Numbered from the stretch's first letter, positions 1 through 8,039 are shown. The stretch is 64,000 nt of DNA from Streptomyces sp. JJ66 (GCF_019303495.1 NZ_JAEVFI010000001.1:124001-188000), one strand, 5' to 3'. The notes: generated from the letters alone by a model not told the origin. Made by a program: numbers and translations.

Positions 1-299
1 CAGACCGGGTACAGCGTGACGAGCCAGTTGAACAGGTTGCAGTCCTGGGCGAGGCCCCGGGTGAGCCACTGGTAGAAGTGGTGGTGGGTGTTGACCAGGC
101 CGGGAGTGGCCAGGTGCCCGGTACCGTCCACGCGCCTGACGACGTGCTGAAGGCCCTCGGGAGCCGCGCCGGGCCCGACCGACTCGATGACATGATCCGC
201 GACGACGATGTGCCCGGTGGCGTACTCGGTGTCCTCCGCGTCCACGGTGGCGATGGCGCAGTTCTCGATGACGATGCGCTCTGGCGCGGTACCAGCCAT
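1..299 (-). CDS. 8-oxoguanine/guanine deaminase-type amidohydrolase (N-terminal part, cut by window edge)
   Basis: Read from the ATG at 299 into the window edge, giving about 99 residues. The N-terminus has the small beta-sandwich typical of amidohydrolases (IVIENCAIATVD) and then the metal-binding segment TPGLVNTHHHFYQWLTRGLA, whose HxH ligands mark the metal-dependent amidohydrolase superfamily. The QWLTRG continuation is the pattern of 8-oxoguanine deaminase/hydroxydechloroatrazine ethylaminohydrolase-like proteins that deaminate purines to xanthine or urate. It lies directly after uricase on the same strand, as in Streptomyces purine operons. A hairpin at 359-389 may separate them. The C-terminal catalytic half is outside the window, so substrate is inferred. 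Confidence 0.8.
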   Translation of the reverse strand, partial: MAGTAPERIVIENCAIATVDAEDTEYATGHIVVADHVIESVGPGAAPEGLQHVVRRVDGTGHLATPGLVNTHHHFYQWLTRGLAQDCNLFNWLVTLYPV

Positions 300-358
300 G
301 GGATTACCTCGTGCTTCCCATCCGTCGAGCGGTGACGCCGACGCGCGTCGGGGTCCGG

Positions 359-389
359 GGGCGGCCCGCCCGGGTAGGACGGGCCGCCC
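359..389 (-). terminator. Hairpin after the uricase gene
   Basis: A perfect 10-bp stem (GGGCGGCCCG with its complement) and an 11-nt loop lie between the uricase stop at 407 and the next start at 299. There is no clear U-tract, so it may be an attenuator or RNA-stabilising element rather than a full terminator. Confidence 0.45.
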
Positions 390-406
390 TTGCGGGCTTG
401 GGCTCC

Positions 407-1354
407 TTACAGGTTGGTCATGTCAACCGGGATCTGCGGCTCGGCGCCGTCCCGCAAAATGGTGGCCTCGATGAGACCGTAGGGACGGTCCGCCGCGAAG
501 TAGACCTCGTTGTCGTTCTTCAGCCCGAACGGCTCCAGGTCCACCAGGAAGTGGTGCTTGTTCGGCAGCGAGAAGCGGATCTCGTCGATCTCACCGCGGC
601 TGTTGATGACGCGCGCGCCCATCTGGTACAGCGTCTGCTGCAGCGACAGCGAGTAGGTCTCGACGAAAGCGTCCAGCATGTGCTGCTTGGCCTTGGCGTA
701 GCTGCGCTCCCAGTTGGGCATGCGCTGCTCGTCGCTCGTCCAGTTGTGGCGCCACCAGCTGGTCACCTGGGTCGCCAGGATGCGGTCGTACGCCTCCTTG
801 AGGGTGGTGTACTTGTCCTTGACGTAGCCCCAGAACTCCGAGTTGGTGGAGTTCATGACGGTCAGGTCCTTCAGGCCGGAGAAGACCTGGAAGTTCTCGC
901 CGTCGTAGGTGACCTGCGCGGTGCGGGTCTCCTGGCCGTTGCGGACGAAGGAGTGCTGGACCTGCTCGGAGCCGATGAACTGGCCGCCGCCCCCGGAGGT
1001 GACGATCCGGTCCCAGGCGTACTCCTCGATGCGGATGCGGGCCCGCTTGATCGGCTCCTGGGACTCGACGAAGTGCCGGGCCAGGTGGATGCCGAACTGC
1101 TCGGCGGACTCGATGCCGTGCTCCTTGGCGAACGCGAACACCGTGTTCTTGGTGGTATCGGTCGGCAGGCAGTTGGCGTTGGAGCCGGAGTAGTGGACGT
1201 CGTCCATGTCGCCGGAGAGGGCGACGGAGACGTTCAGGTCCTTGATGTGGTGGGTGTCCCCCTCGCGGGTGATCTTGACAACGCGGTTCTCCGCTTTGCC
1301 GTACTGGTTCTGACCGAGAATCACCGGGCGGGCCGGGCGGGAAGTAGCAGTCAT
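407..1354 (-). CDS. pucL: Urate oxidase (uricase)
   Basis: Oxidises urate to 5-hydroxyisourate with release of H2O2. The 315-residue length fits the family. Lys20 in QYGKAENRVV and Thr65 in LPTDTTKN match the catalytic Lys/Thr pair, NKHHFLVDL is the second T-fold signature, and DRPYGLIEATI lies near the C-terminus. It is preceded by hydroxyisourate hydrolase with an 8-nt gap, and OHCU decarboxylase comes before that, so the three urate-to-allantoin enzymes form one minus-strand operon. The H2O2 product fits with the catalase gene at 5317 sharing a promoter motif with this operon. Confidence 0.97.
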   Translation of the reverse strand: MTATSRPARPVILGQNQYGKAENRVVKITREGDTHHIKDLNVSVALSGDMDDVHYSGSNANCLPTDTTKNTVFAFAKEHGIESAEQFGIHLARHFVESQEPIKRARIRIEEYAWDRIVTSGGGGQFIGSEQVQHSFVRNGQETRTAQVTYDGENFQVFSGLKDLTVMNSTNSEFWGYVKDKYTTLKEAYDRILATQVTSWWRHNWTSDEQRMPNWERSYAKAKQHMLDAFVETYSLSLQQTLYQMGARVINSRGEIDEIRFSLPNKHHFLVDLEPFGLKNDNEVYFAADRPYGLIEATILRDGAEPQIPVDMTNL

Positions 1355-1362
1355 GTCAGGTG

Positions 1363-1752
1363 TCAGCTCCCTCGGTACACGGAGTAGCCGAACGGGTTGA
1401 GCAGCAGCGGTACGTGGTAGTGCTCGCCCGGGGTCACGGCGAAGACGATCGCCACCTCGGGGAAGAAGACACCGCTGTCCCTTACGCGGGGGGCGTCCTG
1501 CTGTTCCTCGGCTTGCTGGGTGGAGAAGTACGGCTCGACCGCGAAGTCCAGCCGCACGTGGGTGGTGCCCTCCGGCAGGGCCGGAAGGTCCTTGCAGCGC
1601 CCGTCGTCGTCGGTCTTCGACGCGCCGTGCGCGGCCCAGGCGCCGTCGCCGCCAGTGCGGACCGACAGCTGGACGGCCACGCCGCCCGCCGGACGTCCGA
1701 TGCTGGTGTCCAGGATGTGGGTGGACACCGAAGCGGTCGTCGGGGTGCTCAT
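1363..1752 (-). CDS. pucM: 5-hydroxyisourate hydrolase
   Basis: Second step of urate degradation: hydrolyses 5-hydroxyisourate to OHCU. It is a 129-residue transthyretin-like protein. His12 in STHILDTSIGRPAGG and the C-terminal YRGS tetrapeptide are the family's catalytic signature. The ATG at 1752 is chosen because the conserved core begins within ten residues. The longer frame upstream only overlaps the preceding gene. The OHCU decarboxylase stop lies 5 nt upstream of this start, indicating cotranslation. Confidence 0.96.
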   Translation of the reverse strand: MSTPTTASVSTHILDTSIGRPAGGVAVQLSVRTGGDGAWAAHGASKTDDDGRCKDLPALPEGTTHVRLDFAVEPYFSTQQAEEQQDAPRVRDSGVFFPEVAIVFAVTPGEHYHVPLLLNPFGYSVYRGS

Positions 1753-1757
1753 GTGGG

Positions 1758-2264
1758 TCAGGCTCCTTGTGCGAGGCGGGTCAGCCGGATGCGGTTGATC
1801 TTCACCAGTTCGGTGCGGACGTTCTCCCGCTCCCGCTCCGGCGTGTTGTCGATCCGGGCGCGGATCGCGTCGCGCATCTGCTCGCCGGTCAGGCCGGTGG
1901 CGCAGATGAGGAACACGTGTCCGAACTTGTCCTGGTAGGCCAGGTTCAGTTCGAGCATCTCGGCCTTGAGGTCCTCGGAGGCTCCGGCCATCCCGCGCTG
2001 CTCGCGCGAGGAGGTCGGGTCCCCCGGCTTGGGACGGCCGATGGGCGGGTGCCCGGCCATCGCCTCGGCCAGGTCGGCCGCACCGAGCTCGGCCATCGCG
2101 GCGTCGCTCGCGGTGAACAGAGCCGCGGCGTCGGCGTACGGACGCTGGGCGAGCAGCTTGCTCACCCACGTCGATGAGGCGCACACCTCGTGCAGCGCGG
2201 CGCGGGCGTCGCCCTCATCAGCGGTGTTGAACCGGGTCAGCCCCGGTGCCGTACTCGAAGTCAC
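1758..2264 (-). CDS. OHCU decarboxylase (2-oxo-4-hydroxy-4-carboxy-5-ureidoimidazoline decarboxylase)
   Basis: Third urate-degradation step, giving S-allantoin. The 168-residue protein has the family motif MAGHPPIGRP with the catalytic His72 and a helical C-terminus ending in NRIRLTRLA. It is the first gene of the three-gene minus-strand operon; the promoter region at 2305-2345 lies about 45 nt upstream. In Bacillus this domain is fused to uricase, whereas here it is separate. Confidence 0.95.
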   Translation of the reverse strand: MTSSTAPGLTRFNTADEGDARAALHEVCASSTWVSKLLAQRPYADAAALFTASDAAMAELGAADLAEAMAGHPPIGRPKPGDPTSSREQRGMAGASEDLKAEMLELNLAYQDKFGHVFLICATGLTGEQMRDAIRARIDNTPERERENVRTELVKINRIRLTRLAQGA

Positions 2265-2304
2265 GGGAGCCTCTCTGGCCGGTGCGGGCGGTGTTGCTGC
2301 GCAA

Positions 2305-2345
2305 TAGCTAAGCCGCCGGGGAACGCCCCGTCAACACTTTGTTGA
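2305..2345 (-). promoter_or_regulatory. Promoter and palindromic operator of the uricase operon
   Basis: On the minus strand TTGACG (2334-2329), 18 nt, then TAGCTA (2310-2305) is a plausible sigma-70-type promoter. The -35 is embedded in the palindrome TCAACACTTTGTTGA (2331-2345), two 6-bp arms with a 3-nt centre. Nearly the same 15-mer recurs at 5230-5244 before catalase and, degenerate, at 3225-3239 before hyi. That placement suggests a repressor site. The cognate protein is unknown. Confidence 0.6.
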
Positions 2346-2511
2346 ACTTTCTTCGCCGAGCCGCGCCCGGGGCGGCTTGTCCGCCCGGGGCCGCAACCGC
2401 AGGCGGGGCATCCCTCTCCCCCACCGGGTACCCCGCCGCGCGGCCACCACCCGCGCGGCCCAAACTCCCCACCCGGACCGCACACCGTGCGGGGCAAGCG
2501 CGCCGCGGGAG

Positions 2512-2871
2512 CTACTGCCGGTTCAGGTAGTTGTAGACCGTGAAGCGGCTGACGCCGAGCGCGGTGGCGACCGTTTCGACGCCGTGCCGGACGGAGAACG
2601 CGCCGCGCGACTCCAGCAGGCGCACCACGCGCTGCTTGGACTTGCGGTCCAGCTCGCTCAGCGGGCGTCCCTCGGTGCGTTCGAGGGCGAGCAGAATGTG
2701 GTCCAGGGACTGCGACAGGTGGGGCAGGCGGACGGCGAGCACGTCCTCGCCCTCCCAGGCGAGCACGACGTCGCCCTCGCTGGCCGCGCCGACCTCGATG
2801 ATCTCGCCGCCTATCGCATCCACCAGCGGCTTCACCGCGGAAGTGAAGGGATGTTCGCCCAAGCTACTCAT
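2512..2871 (-). CDS. Small helix-turn-helix regulator (YheO-type PAS plus HTH)
   Basis: 119 residues. The first ~70 residues (GGEIIEVGAASEGDVVLAWEGEDVLAVRLP) resemble a small PAS-like sensor. The C-terminus (TVATALGVSRFTVYNYLNRQ, about residues 99-119) is a clear helix-turn-helix. It is coupled by an ATGA overlap to the upstream thiamine-binding-like gene. It lies between the uricase operon and hyi, so it is a candidate for the protein reading the shared palindromes nearby. That role is inferred from position only. Confidence 0.7.
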   Translation of the reverse strand: MSSLGEHPFTSAVKPLVDAIGGEIIEVGAASEGDVVLAWEGEDVLAVRLPHLSQSLDHILLALERTEGRPLSELDRKSKQRVVRLLESRGAFSVRHGVETVATALGVSRFTVYNYLNRQ

Positions 2872-3134
2872 GCGTCACCCGGCTCCTGGTCGTCGGATTC
2901 GACCACATTCACCTGCAATGACACGCGAGTCGCCCCGGCGGCCAGCGTCCGGCGTAGCATCTCGTCCACCACGGCGAGCACCTCGTCCGCGGCCCCTTCG
3001 GCCGTGTTGCCGAAGGGGCCCACGTCAACGGCGTCCAGGCCGGCGCGCTGCACGATGTCGCGCGCCACCACCGCGTGGGCTGGCGCCTCTTCCAGGTCGA
3101 ACGGCTCGGTCGTGAACTCCACTTTCAATCGCAC
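2868..3134 (-). CDS. MTH1187/YkoF-type thiamine-binding-like small protein
   Basis: About 88 residues from the GTG at 3134, which has GGAGAGG about 12 nt upstream; a longer TTG start at 3179 has no good ribosome binding site. The segment GPFGNTAEGAADEVLAVVDEM and the ferredoxin-like alternation of strands and helices match the MTH1187 family, members of which bind thiamine or HMP. It overlaps the downstream HTH gene by 4 nt (ATGA), so the two are cotranslated. Its link with purine degradation is unexplained. Confidence 0.65.
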   Translation of the reverse strand: MRLKVEFTTEPFDLEEAPAHAVVARDIVQRAGLDAVDVGPFGNTAEGAADEVLAVVDEMLRRTLAAGATRVSLQVNVVESDDQEPGDA

Positions 3135-3224
3135 GGCCTCAACGTACCTCTCCGTACGCGGCCCGCCATCCCCCCTCAACCCCGGTTCCGGGCGCTCCCG
3201 GCGGGCACATTTCGGGCGGCCCTC

Positions 3225-3253
3225 TTGACAATTTGTTGAGTCGGCGGCACTCT
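3225..3253 (+). promoter_or_regulatory. hyi promoter with embedded palindrome
   Basis: TTGACA (3225-3230), 17 nt, CACTCT (3248-3253). The -35 starts a degenerate copy of the TCAACA-N3-TGTTGA palindrome (3225-3239, one arm intact). The TTCCG/CGGAA operator follows 20 nt after the -10, the same arrangement as before gcl. Confidence 0.6.
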
Positions 3254-3273
3254 TCCATCAGATAGAAACTAAC

Positions 3274-3288
3274 TTCCGCGATACGGAA
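3274..3288 (+). promoter_or_regulatory. TTCCGCGATACGGAA operator before hyi
   Basis: 15-bp inverted repeat between promoter and ribosome binding site. The reverse complement of the site before gcl (8025-8039) agrees at 13 of 15 positions. TTCC...GGAA arms are of the kind used by IclR-family regulators such as AllR of allantoin/glyoxylate metabolism; this assignment is inference. Confidence 0.6.
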
Positions 3289-3305
3289 GGAGCGAGTCAC
3301 CCCTC

Positions 3306-4154
3306 ATGGGCTACACGGACACGCGCTTCACTGTGAACCTCTCGATCCTCTTCACGGAGTTCCCGCTGCTGGAGCGCCCGGCCGCCGCCGCGGCCGCGGG
3401 CTTCACCGCGGTGGAGCTGTGGTGGCCGTGGATCGACACCCCCACCCCGGACCAGGCCGAGCTGGACGCGCTGCGCAGTGCGCTCACCGACGCCGGTGTC
3501 CAGCTGACGGGGCTGAACTTCTACGCGGGCCAGCTGCCCGGCCCGGACCGGGGCGCCCTGTCGGTGCCCGGTGCGGAGTCGGAGAAGTTCCAGGCCAATA
3601 TCGACGTGGCCGCCGACTTCGCCGCCTCCGTCGGCTGCACGGCGCTCAACGCCCTCTACGGCAACCGCGTGGACGGCGTGGACCCGGCCGTGCAGGACGA
3701 GCTGGCCCTGGAGAACCTCACCACGGCCGCCCGCGCCGCCGACCGCGTCGGGGCCGTGCTGCTGGTCGAGGCGCTGAACCAGCCCGAGTCGCCGAAGTAC
3801 CCGCTGGTGAGCGCACCGGCCGCCGTCGAGGTCGTGGAGAAGGTCAACGCCGCCACCGGCCTGGGGAACGCCAAGTTCCTGATGGACCTCTACCACCTGT
3901 CCATGAACGGCGAGGACCTGGCCGAGATCATCGAGAAGTACACGGCCGTCACCGGGCACGTGCAGATCGCCGACAACCCCGGCCGCGGCGCCCCCGGCAC
4001 CGGCGATCTGGACTTCGCCGACCTGCTCGACCGGCTGAAGAAGGCCGGTTACGACGGCTGGGTCGGCCTGGAGTACAAGGCGGGCGACGCGCCGAGCGGC
4101 AGCGCCTTCGAGTGGCTGCCCGCTCCGCTGCGCCCCGCCCCCTCCGCGAGCTGA
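3306..4154 (+). CDS. hyi: Hydroxypyruvate isomerase
   Basis: Interconverts hydroxypyruvate and tartronate semialdehyde in glyoxylate use. The 282-residue xylose-isomerase-like TIM barrel begins FTVNLSILFTEFPLLERPAAAAAAGFTAVELWWPW, and metal ligands lie in LLVEALNQ, FLMDLYHLSMNGEDL, HVQIADNPGRGAPGTG and WVGLEYK. The ATG follows GGAAGGAGCG. glxR follows after a 102-bp spacer, and gcl, which makes tartronate semialdehyde, lies 4 kb downstream. Confidence 0.95.
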   Translation: MGYTDTRFTVNLSILFTEFPLLERPAAAAAAGFTAVELWWPWIDTPTPDQAELDALRSALTDAGVQLTGLNFYAGQLPGPDRGALSVPGAESEKFQANIDVAADFAASVGCTALNALYGNRVDGVDPAVQDELALENLTTAARAADRVGAVLLVEALNQPESPKYPLVSAPAAVEVVEKVNAATGLGNAKFLMDLYHLSMNGEDLAEIIEKYTAVTGHVQIADNPGRGAPGTGDLDFADLLDRLKKAGYDGWVGLEYKAGDAPSGSAFEWLPAPLRPAPSAS

Positions 4155-4256
4155 CGCGCCCGGGCTCCGGCGGCCCGCCCGGCCCCGCAGGCGGCCCCTC
4201 CCGCGTCCGCACCCAGCGAACTTTCCGTCCGCACGGCACGAAAGGCACCCGACCTC

Positions 4257-5159
4257 ATGAGCAACACACTTCCCAAGATCGCCTGGATCGGCCTGGGCAT
4301 CATGGGCTCCCCCATGGCCGAGAACCTGATCAAGGCCGGTTACTCCGTCACCGGCTTCACGCTGGAGCAGGACAAGCTCGACCGGCTCGCGGCAGCCGGC
4401 GGCACCGCCGCGTCCTCGATCGCCGGGGCGGTTAAAGACGCCGACGTGGTCATCACGATGGTTCCGGCCGACCCCCAGGTGAAGGCCGTCATCCTCGGCG
4501 AGGACGGCGTGATCGCCCACGCCCGGCAGGGCGCCACGATCATCGACATGTCCTCGATCACCCCGCAGACCTCCATCGCGGTGGCCGAGGCGGCCGCCGC
4601 CGCGGACAAGGACCTCAAGGTTCTCGACGCCCCGGTCTCCGGCGGTGAGGCAGGCGCCATCGAGGCCGTGCTGTCCATCATGGTCGGCGGCGAGCAGTCC
4701 GTCTTCGACCAGGCCAAGCCGATCCTCGACGCGCTGGGCAAGACCATCATCCTGTGCGGCCCGCACGGCGCCGGCCAGACGGTGAAGGCCGCCAACCAGC
4801 TCATCGTCGCCGTCAACATCCAGGCGTGCGCGGAGGCCGTGGTCTTCCTGGAGAAGTCCGGTGTGGACCTGGAGGCGGCCCTGGAGGTCCTCAATGGCGG
4901 GCTGGCCGGTTCCACCGTCCTGAGCCGCAAGAAGGACAACTTCATCAGCCGCGACTTCAAGCCGGGCTTCCGCATCGACCTGCACCACAAGGACATGGGC
5001 ATCGTCACCGACGCCGCCCGCAGCGTCGGCGCCTCCCTGCCGGTCGGCGCGGTCGTCGCCCAGCTGGTCGCCTCGCTGCGCGCCCAGGGTGACGGCGGCC
5101 TGGACCACTCCGCCCTGCTGCGCGCCGTCGAGCGCCTGTCGGGCGACCAGGTGGCCTGA
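4257..5159 (+). CDS. glxR: 2-hydroxy-3-oxopropionate (tartronate semialdehyde) reductase
   Basis: NAD(P)H-dependent reduction of tartronate semialdehyde to D-glycerate. 300 residues. N-terminal Rossmann motif GLGIMGSPMAENL (about residues 12-24), the substrate motif APVSGGEAGA, the catalytic-lysine segment GAGQTVKAANQ, and a helical C-terminal domain are all in the order of beta-hydroxyacid dehydrogenases. The ATG is preceded by GAAAGG. It probably shares the hyi promoter; no separate promoter is obvious in the 102-bp gap. Confidence 0.95.
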   Translation: MSNTLPKIAWIGLGIMGSPMAENLIKAGYSVTGFTLEQDKLDRLAAAGGTAASSIAGAVKDADVVITMVPADPQVKAVILGEDGVIAHARQGATIIDMSSITPQTSIAVAEAAAAADKDLKVLDAPVSGGEAGAIEAVLSIMVGGEQSVFDQAKPILDALGKTIILCGPHGAGQTVKAANQLIVAVNIQACAEAVVFLEKSGVDLEAALEVLNGGLAGSTVLSRKKDNFISRDFKPGFRIDLHHKDMGIVTDAARSVGASLPVGAVVAQLVASLRAQGDGGLDHSALLRAVERLSGDQVA

Positions 5160-5229
5160 GCCACCCCACACTCCGGGCGGCGGCGCTGACAACCTGTCCT
5201 GTCGCGCCCAGGCGCCGCCGCCCGGTAAT

Positions 5230-5270
5230 TCAACAAACTGTTGACGTGCTGCCGTAGCCGTCCTTACGCT
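5230..5270 (+). promoter_or_regulatory. Catalase promoter with embedded palindrome
   Basis: TTGACG (5241-5246), 18 nt, TACGCT (5265-5270). The -35 overlaps TCAACAAACTGTTGA (5230-5244), which with flanks is almost identical to the minus-strand sequence at the uricase promoter (TTCAACAAAGTGTTGACG against TTCAACAAACTGTTGACG). Confidence 0.65.
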
Positions 5271-5277
5271 CCATCTC

Positions 5278-5309
5278 CGCGGAAGGGTCTTCCGCGCTCC
5301 CGTACGGAA
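5278..5309 (+). promoter_or_regulatory. Overlapping TTCCGCG repeats in the catalase leader
   Basis: CGCGGAAG-GGT-CTTCCGCG (5278-5296) is a perfect 8-bp-arm inverted repeat. Its right half then pairs again with TACGGAA (5303-5309) as TTCCGCG-N6-TACGGAA. It lies 19 nt after the -10, the place occupied by the 15-bp operator at hyi and gcl, but the half-site spacing is wider. Confidence 0.45.
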
Positions 5310-5316
5310 GGTCACC

Positions 5317-6774
5317 ATGTCGAAGCCCACGCTGACGACCGAGTCCGGCGCCCCGGTCGCCGACAACCAGAACTCCGCCGCCGCAGGCGTCGGCGGTCCG
5401 CTGCTGATCCAGGACCAGCACCTGCTGGAGAAGCTGGCGCGCTTCAACCGCGAGCGCATCCCGGAGCGCGTCGTGCACGCCCGCGGCTCCGGTGCCTACG
5501 GCCACTTCGAGGTGACCGACGACGTCTCCGGTCTCACCCGCGCCGCCTTCCTGGACACCATCGGCAAGCGCACCGAGGTCTTCGTGCGCTTCTCCACCGT
5601 GGCCGACAACCTCGGCGGCGCCGACGCGGTGCGTGACCCGCGCGGCTTCGCGGTGAAGTTCTACACCGAGGAGGGCAACTACGACCTCGTCGGCAACAAC
5701 ACCCCGGTGTTCTTCATCAAGGACCCGCTGAAGTTCCCCGACTTCATCCACTCCCAAAAGCGCGACCCGTTCACCGGCAAGCAGGAGCCGGACAACGTCT
5801 GGGACTTCTGGGCCCACGCCCCCGAGGCCACTCACCAGGTCACCTGGCTCATGGGCGACCGCGGCATTCCGGCCTCCTACCGCCACATGAACGGCTACGG
5901 TTCCCACACCTACCAGTGGACCAACGCCGAGGGTGAGGCGTTCTTCGTCAAGTACCACTTCAAGACGAACCAGGGCATCCGCTGCCTGAGCAGCGACCAG
6001 GGCGCCGAGACGGCGGGCAAGGACGCCAACAGCCACCAGACGGACCTGCTGCAGGCCATCGAGCGGGGCGTGCACCCGTCGTGGACGCTGTACGTGCAGG
6101 TCATGCCGGCCGCCGAGGCCGCGGGCTACCGCTTCAACCCGTTCGACCTGACGAAGGTGTGGCCGCACGCCGACTACCCGCTGCGGCGGGTGGGCCGCCT
6201 GGTGCTGGACCGCAACCCCGACAACGTCTTCGCGGAGGTCGAGCAGGCCGCGTTCTCGCCGAACAACTTCGTCCCCGGCATCGGTCCGTCCCCGGACAAG
6301 ATGCTCCAGGGCCGCCTGTTCGCCTACGCCGACGCGCACCGTTACCGCCTGGGCGTCAACCACACCCAGCTGCCGGTGAACGCCCCGAAGGCGACCCAGG
6401 CGAACAACTACGGCCGGGACGGATTCATGGCCACCAACCCGCAGGGGCGCGGCGCGAAGAACTACGAGCCCAACTCCTACGACGGCCCGGTGGAGACCGG
6501 CCAGGCGCTGGCCGCCCCCGTCGCCGTCTCCGGCTACACCGGCACCTACGAGACACCGCTGCACACCAAGGACGACGACTTCTTCCAGGCCGGTGAGCTC
6601 TACCGGCTGATGTCTGAGGACGAGAAGCAGCGCCTGGTGGCCAACATCGCCGGCGGCCTGTCCCAGGTGATCCGCGACGACGTCGTGGAGAAGAACCTCG
6701 CCCACTTCCACGCCGCCGACGCCGACTACGGCAAGCGCGTCGAGGAGGCCGTGCGCGAGCTGCGCGAGGGCTGA
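5317..6774 (+). CDS. katA: Monofunctional haem catalase
   Basis: Decomposes H2O2. At 485 residues it is a small-subunit (clade 3-like) catalase. The catalytic His is in [15 protein letters not shown], the distal-pocket Asn in [13 protein letters not shown], and the proximal haem-ligand Tyr in [14 protein letters not shown]. The ATG at 5317 follows GGAAGG. Its place between glxR and gcl and the shared promoter motif with the uricase operon suggest a dedicated role in removing the H2O2 made by uricase. Confidence 0.96.
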   Translation: MSKPTLTTESGAPVADNQNSAAAGVGGPLLIQDQHLLEKLARFNRERIPERVVHARGSGAYGHFEVTDDVSGLTRAAFLDTIGKRTEVFVRFSTVADNLGGADAVRDPRGFAVKFYTEEGNYDLVGNNTPVFFIKDPLKFPDFIHSQKRDPFTGKQEPDNVWDFWAHAPEATHQVTWLMGDRGIPASYRHMNGYGSHTYQWTNAEGEAFFVKYHFKTNQGIRCLSSDQGAETAGKDANSHQTDLLQAIERGVHPSWTLYVQVMPAAEAAGYRFNPFDLTKVWPHADYPLRRVGRLVLDRNPDNVFAEVEQAAFSPNNFVPGIGPSPDKMLQGRLFAYADAHRYRLGVNHTQLPVNAPKATQANNYGRDGFMATNPQGRGAKNYEPNSYDGPVETGQALAAPVAVSGYTGTYETPLHTKDDDFFQAGELYRLMSEDEKQRLVANIAGGLSQVIRDDVVEKNLAHFHAADADYGKRVEEAVRELREG

Positions 6775-7072
6775 GCCCGCGCGCGGCTCGCGCGGAAAGC
6801 CGCGTGAGGGCTGATTGGGAGGTCAGCCCGAGCGCGTCCCGTCACCGTCGGCCCGTGGACGAGGGGTGGCCGACGGTACGGGACACCGCGTAGCCCCTCC
6901 CCCGGCCCGCCCGGTGGTTCGCCACCGTGGTCGCCGTGGGAGGGGCTGCCGAAGGCCCGCCCGGCGGCGCGAACGTCCTGTCGCGCCCAGCCTCGCCCCG
7001 TCGGGCGCACCACTCCCGGCCGGTCCCGCGGTTTGCCCGCGGGACCGGCACCGTTTCGGAGACGATGGCCCC
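6775..7072. other. Intergenic region after catalase
   Basis: 298 bp without a convincing gene. A short hairpin CGCGGCT-N9-AGCCGCG (6782-6804) just after the stop may terminate the catalase transcript. The rest is GC-rich and I see no clear promoter. Confidence 0.4.
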
Positions 7073-7807
7073 ATGGCGGACACGACACGGCCCGAACCCC
7101 GGTACGAGCCGGTGTGCTGCCCGGTGTGCCGGCGCGAGCACGTCTACGCCCCGCCCGTCTACCCGTGTCCGTGCGGGGCGCCCGTCCCCCTGCCGCTGCT
7201 GCGCGGCGGCGTGCCCGTCCGCGTGCGGCACCGGACGTGGGACGGGTCCTGGGTCACCGTGCGCTGCGGCGGCTGCGGCCAGGAAGGCCACTGGCCGCAA
7301 CCCGAACTGGGCTGCCCGTGCGGTGCGCTGCTCGCACTGCCGGTGGACCGGCGGGCGGCGGGCACGCCTCCGGCGGCGTCGGGGACGGCCCCCGGGCTCT
7401 TCGCCGGGGCCGCCGAGTCCGCCGGGGTCCGCGCCGAGAGGCCCGCGTTCACCCCGGTCACCATCCGCACCGGTCGCGACGCGGTGCTGGCCGCCGCGCA
7501 CTTCCTGCGCTGGCTCGGCTTCCACGAGGTCCGGGCGGCGCAGACCTCACCGGCGTCCGGCATCGACCTGCGCGGACCCGGAGTCGTCGCCCGCGTCGAT
7601 CCCTCCACCTCGCCCATGGAGGCGGCGGCGGTGGAGACGCTGTGGCTGACCGGGCTGCACGCGTCGGTGACGGCGGTGTGCTTCGCGCTGGCCGGATACG
7701 CGCCCGAGGCCCGGACGCGCGGCGAGGTGCTGGGCGTGCCGCTGTTCGTGCTGGACCTGACGGGCACACCGCAGCCGGTCAACGACGCGGCCGAACGCCT
7801 GACGTAA
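7073..7807 (+). CDS. Zinc-ribbon protein with a degenerate Mrr-like restriction-endonuclease fold
   Basis: 244 residues; ATG chosen where the Cys-rich domain begins. The first ~100 residues carry four Cys clusters (CCPVC, CPCG, RCGGCG, CPCG), i.e. paired zinc ribbons. The C-terminus (FLRWLGFHEVRAAQTSPASGIDLRGPGVVARVDPS and then a helical GY/PLFVLDLTG part) follows the Mrr-like PD-(D/E)xK layout: GID keeps the Asp but the usual QxK is replaced by ARVD, so nuclease activity is doubtful. It is a single gene between catalase and gcl. The fold is inferred by eye; function is unknown. Confidence 0.6.
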   Translation: MADTTRPEPRYEPVCCPVCRREHVYAPPVYPCPCGAPVPLPLLRGGVPVRVRHRTWDGSWVTVRCGGCGQEGHWPQPELGCPCGALLALPVDRRAAGTPPAASGTAPGLFAGAAESAGVRAERPAFTPVTIRTGRDAVLAAAHFLRWLGFHEVRAAQTSPASGIDLRGPGVVARVDPSTSPMEAAAVETLWLTGLHASVTAVCFALAGYAPEARTRGEVLGVPLFVLDLTGTPQPVNDAAERLT

Positions 7808-7972
7808 CCCCGGCCCCCTCCCCTCCCTCCCGAAGCTTGGGGCTCTCCCCGGGCGACTTCGCCACCAGGTCCGGTAGCGGGGCCGGGGGCTCTCCCGACG
7901 TCGTGAGAAGACCCCAGAGGCGAGCCTTGTTTCCTCATGGTGGAAACTTCTATCCGCACAGCGGTACGGGAC

Positions 7973-8001
7973 TTGACGAGCCGCACCCCGCTCCGTACTC
8001 T
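7973..8001 (+). promoter_or_regulatory. gcl promoter
   Basis: TTGACG (7973-7978), 17 nt, TACTCT (7996-8001). Good spacing, and the same -35/-10 style as at hyi and catalase. There is no copy of the TCAACA palindrome here. Confidence 0.6.
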
Positions 8002-8024
8002 CATTTCATATTGCAGAACGTGTA

Positions 8025-8039
8025 TTCCGTATAGTGGAA
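8025..8039 (+). promoter_or_regulatory. TTCCGTATAGTGGAA operator before gcl
   Basis: 15-bp inverted repeat 23 nt after the -10, likely overlapping the start of transcription. Its reverse complement matches the hyi site at 13 of 15 positions, so gcl and hyi are probably controlled by one regulator (AllR-like IclR protein suspected; none is encoded in this window). Confidence 0.6.

Noticed and set aside
3297..5459. 720-codon open frame on the minus strand
   Set aside because: Antisense to hyi and glxR; no recognisable domain.
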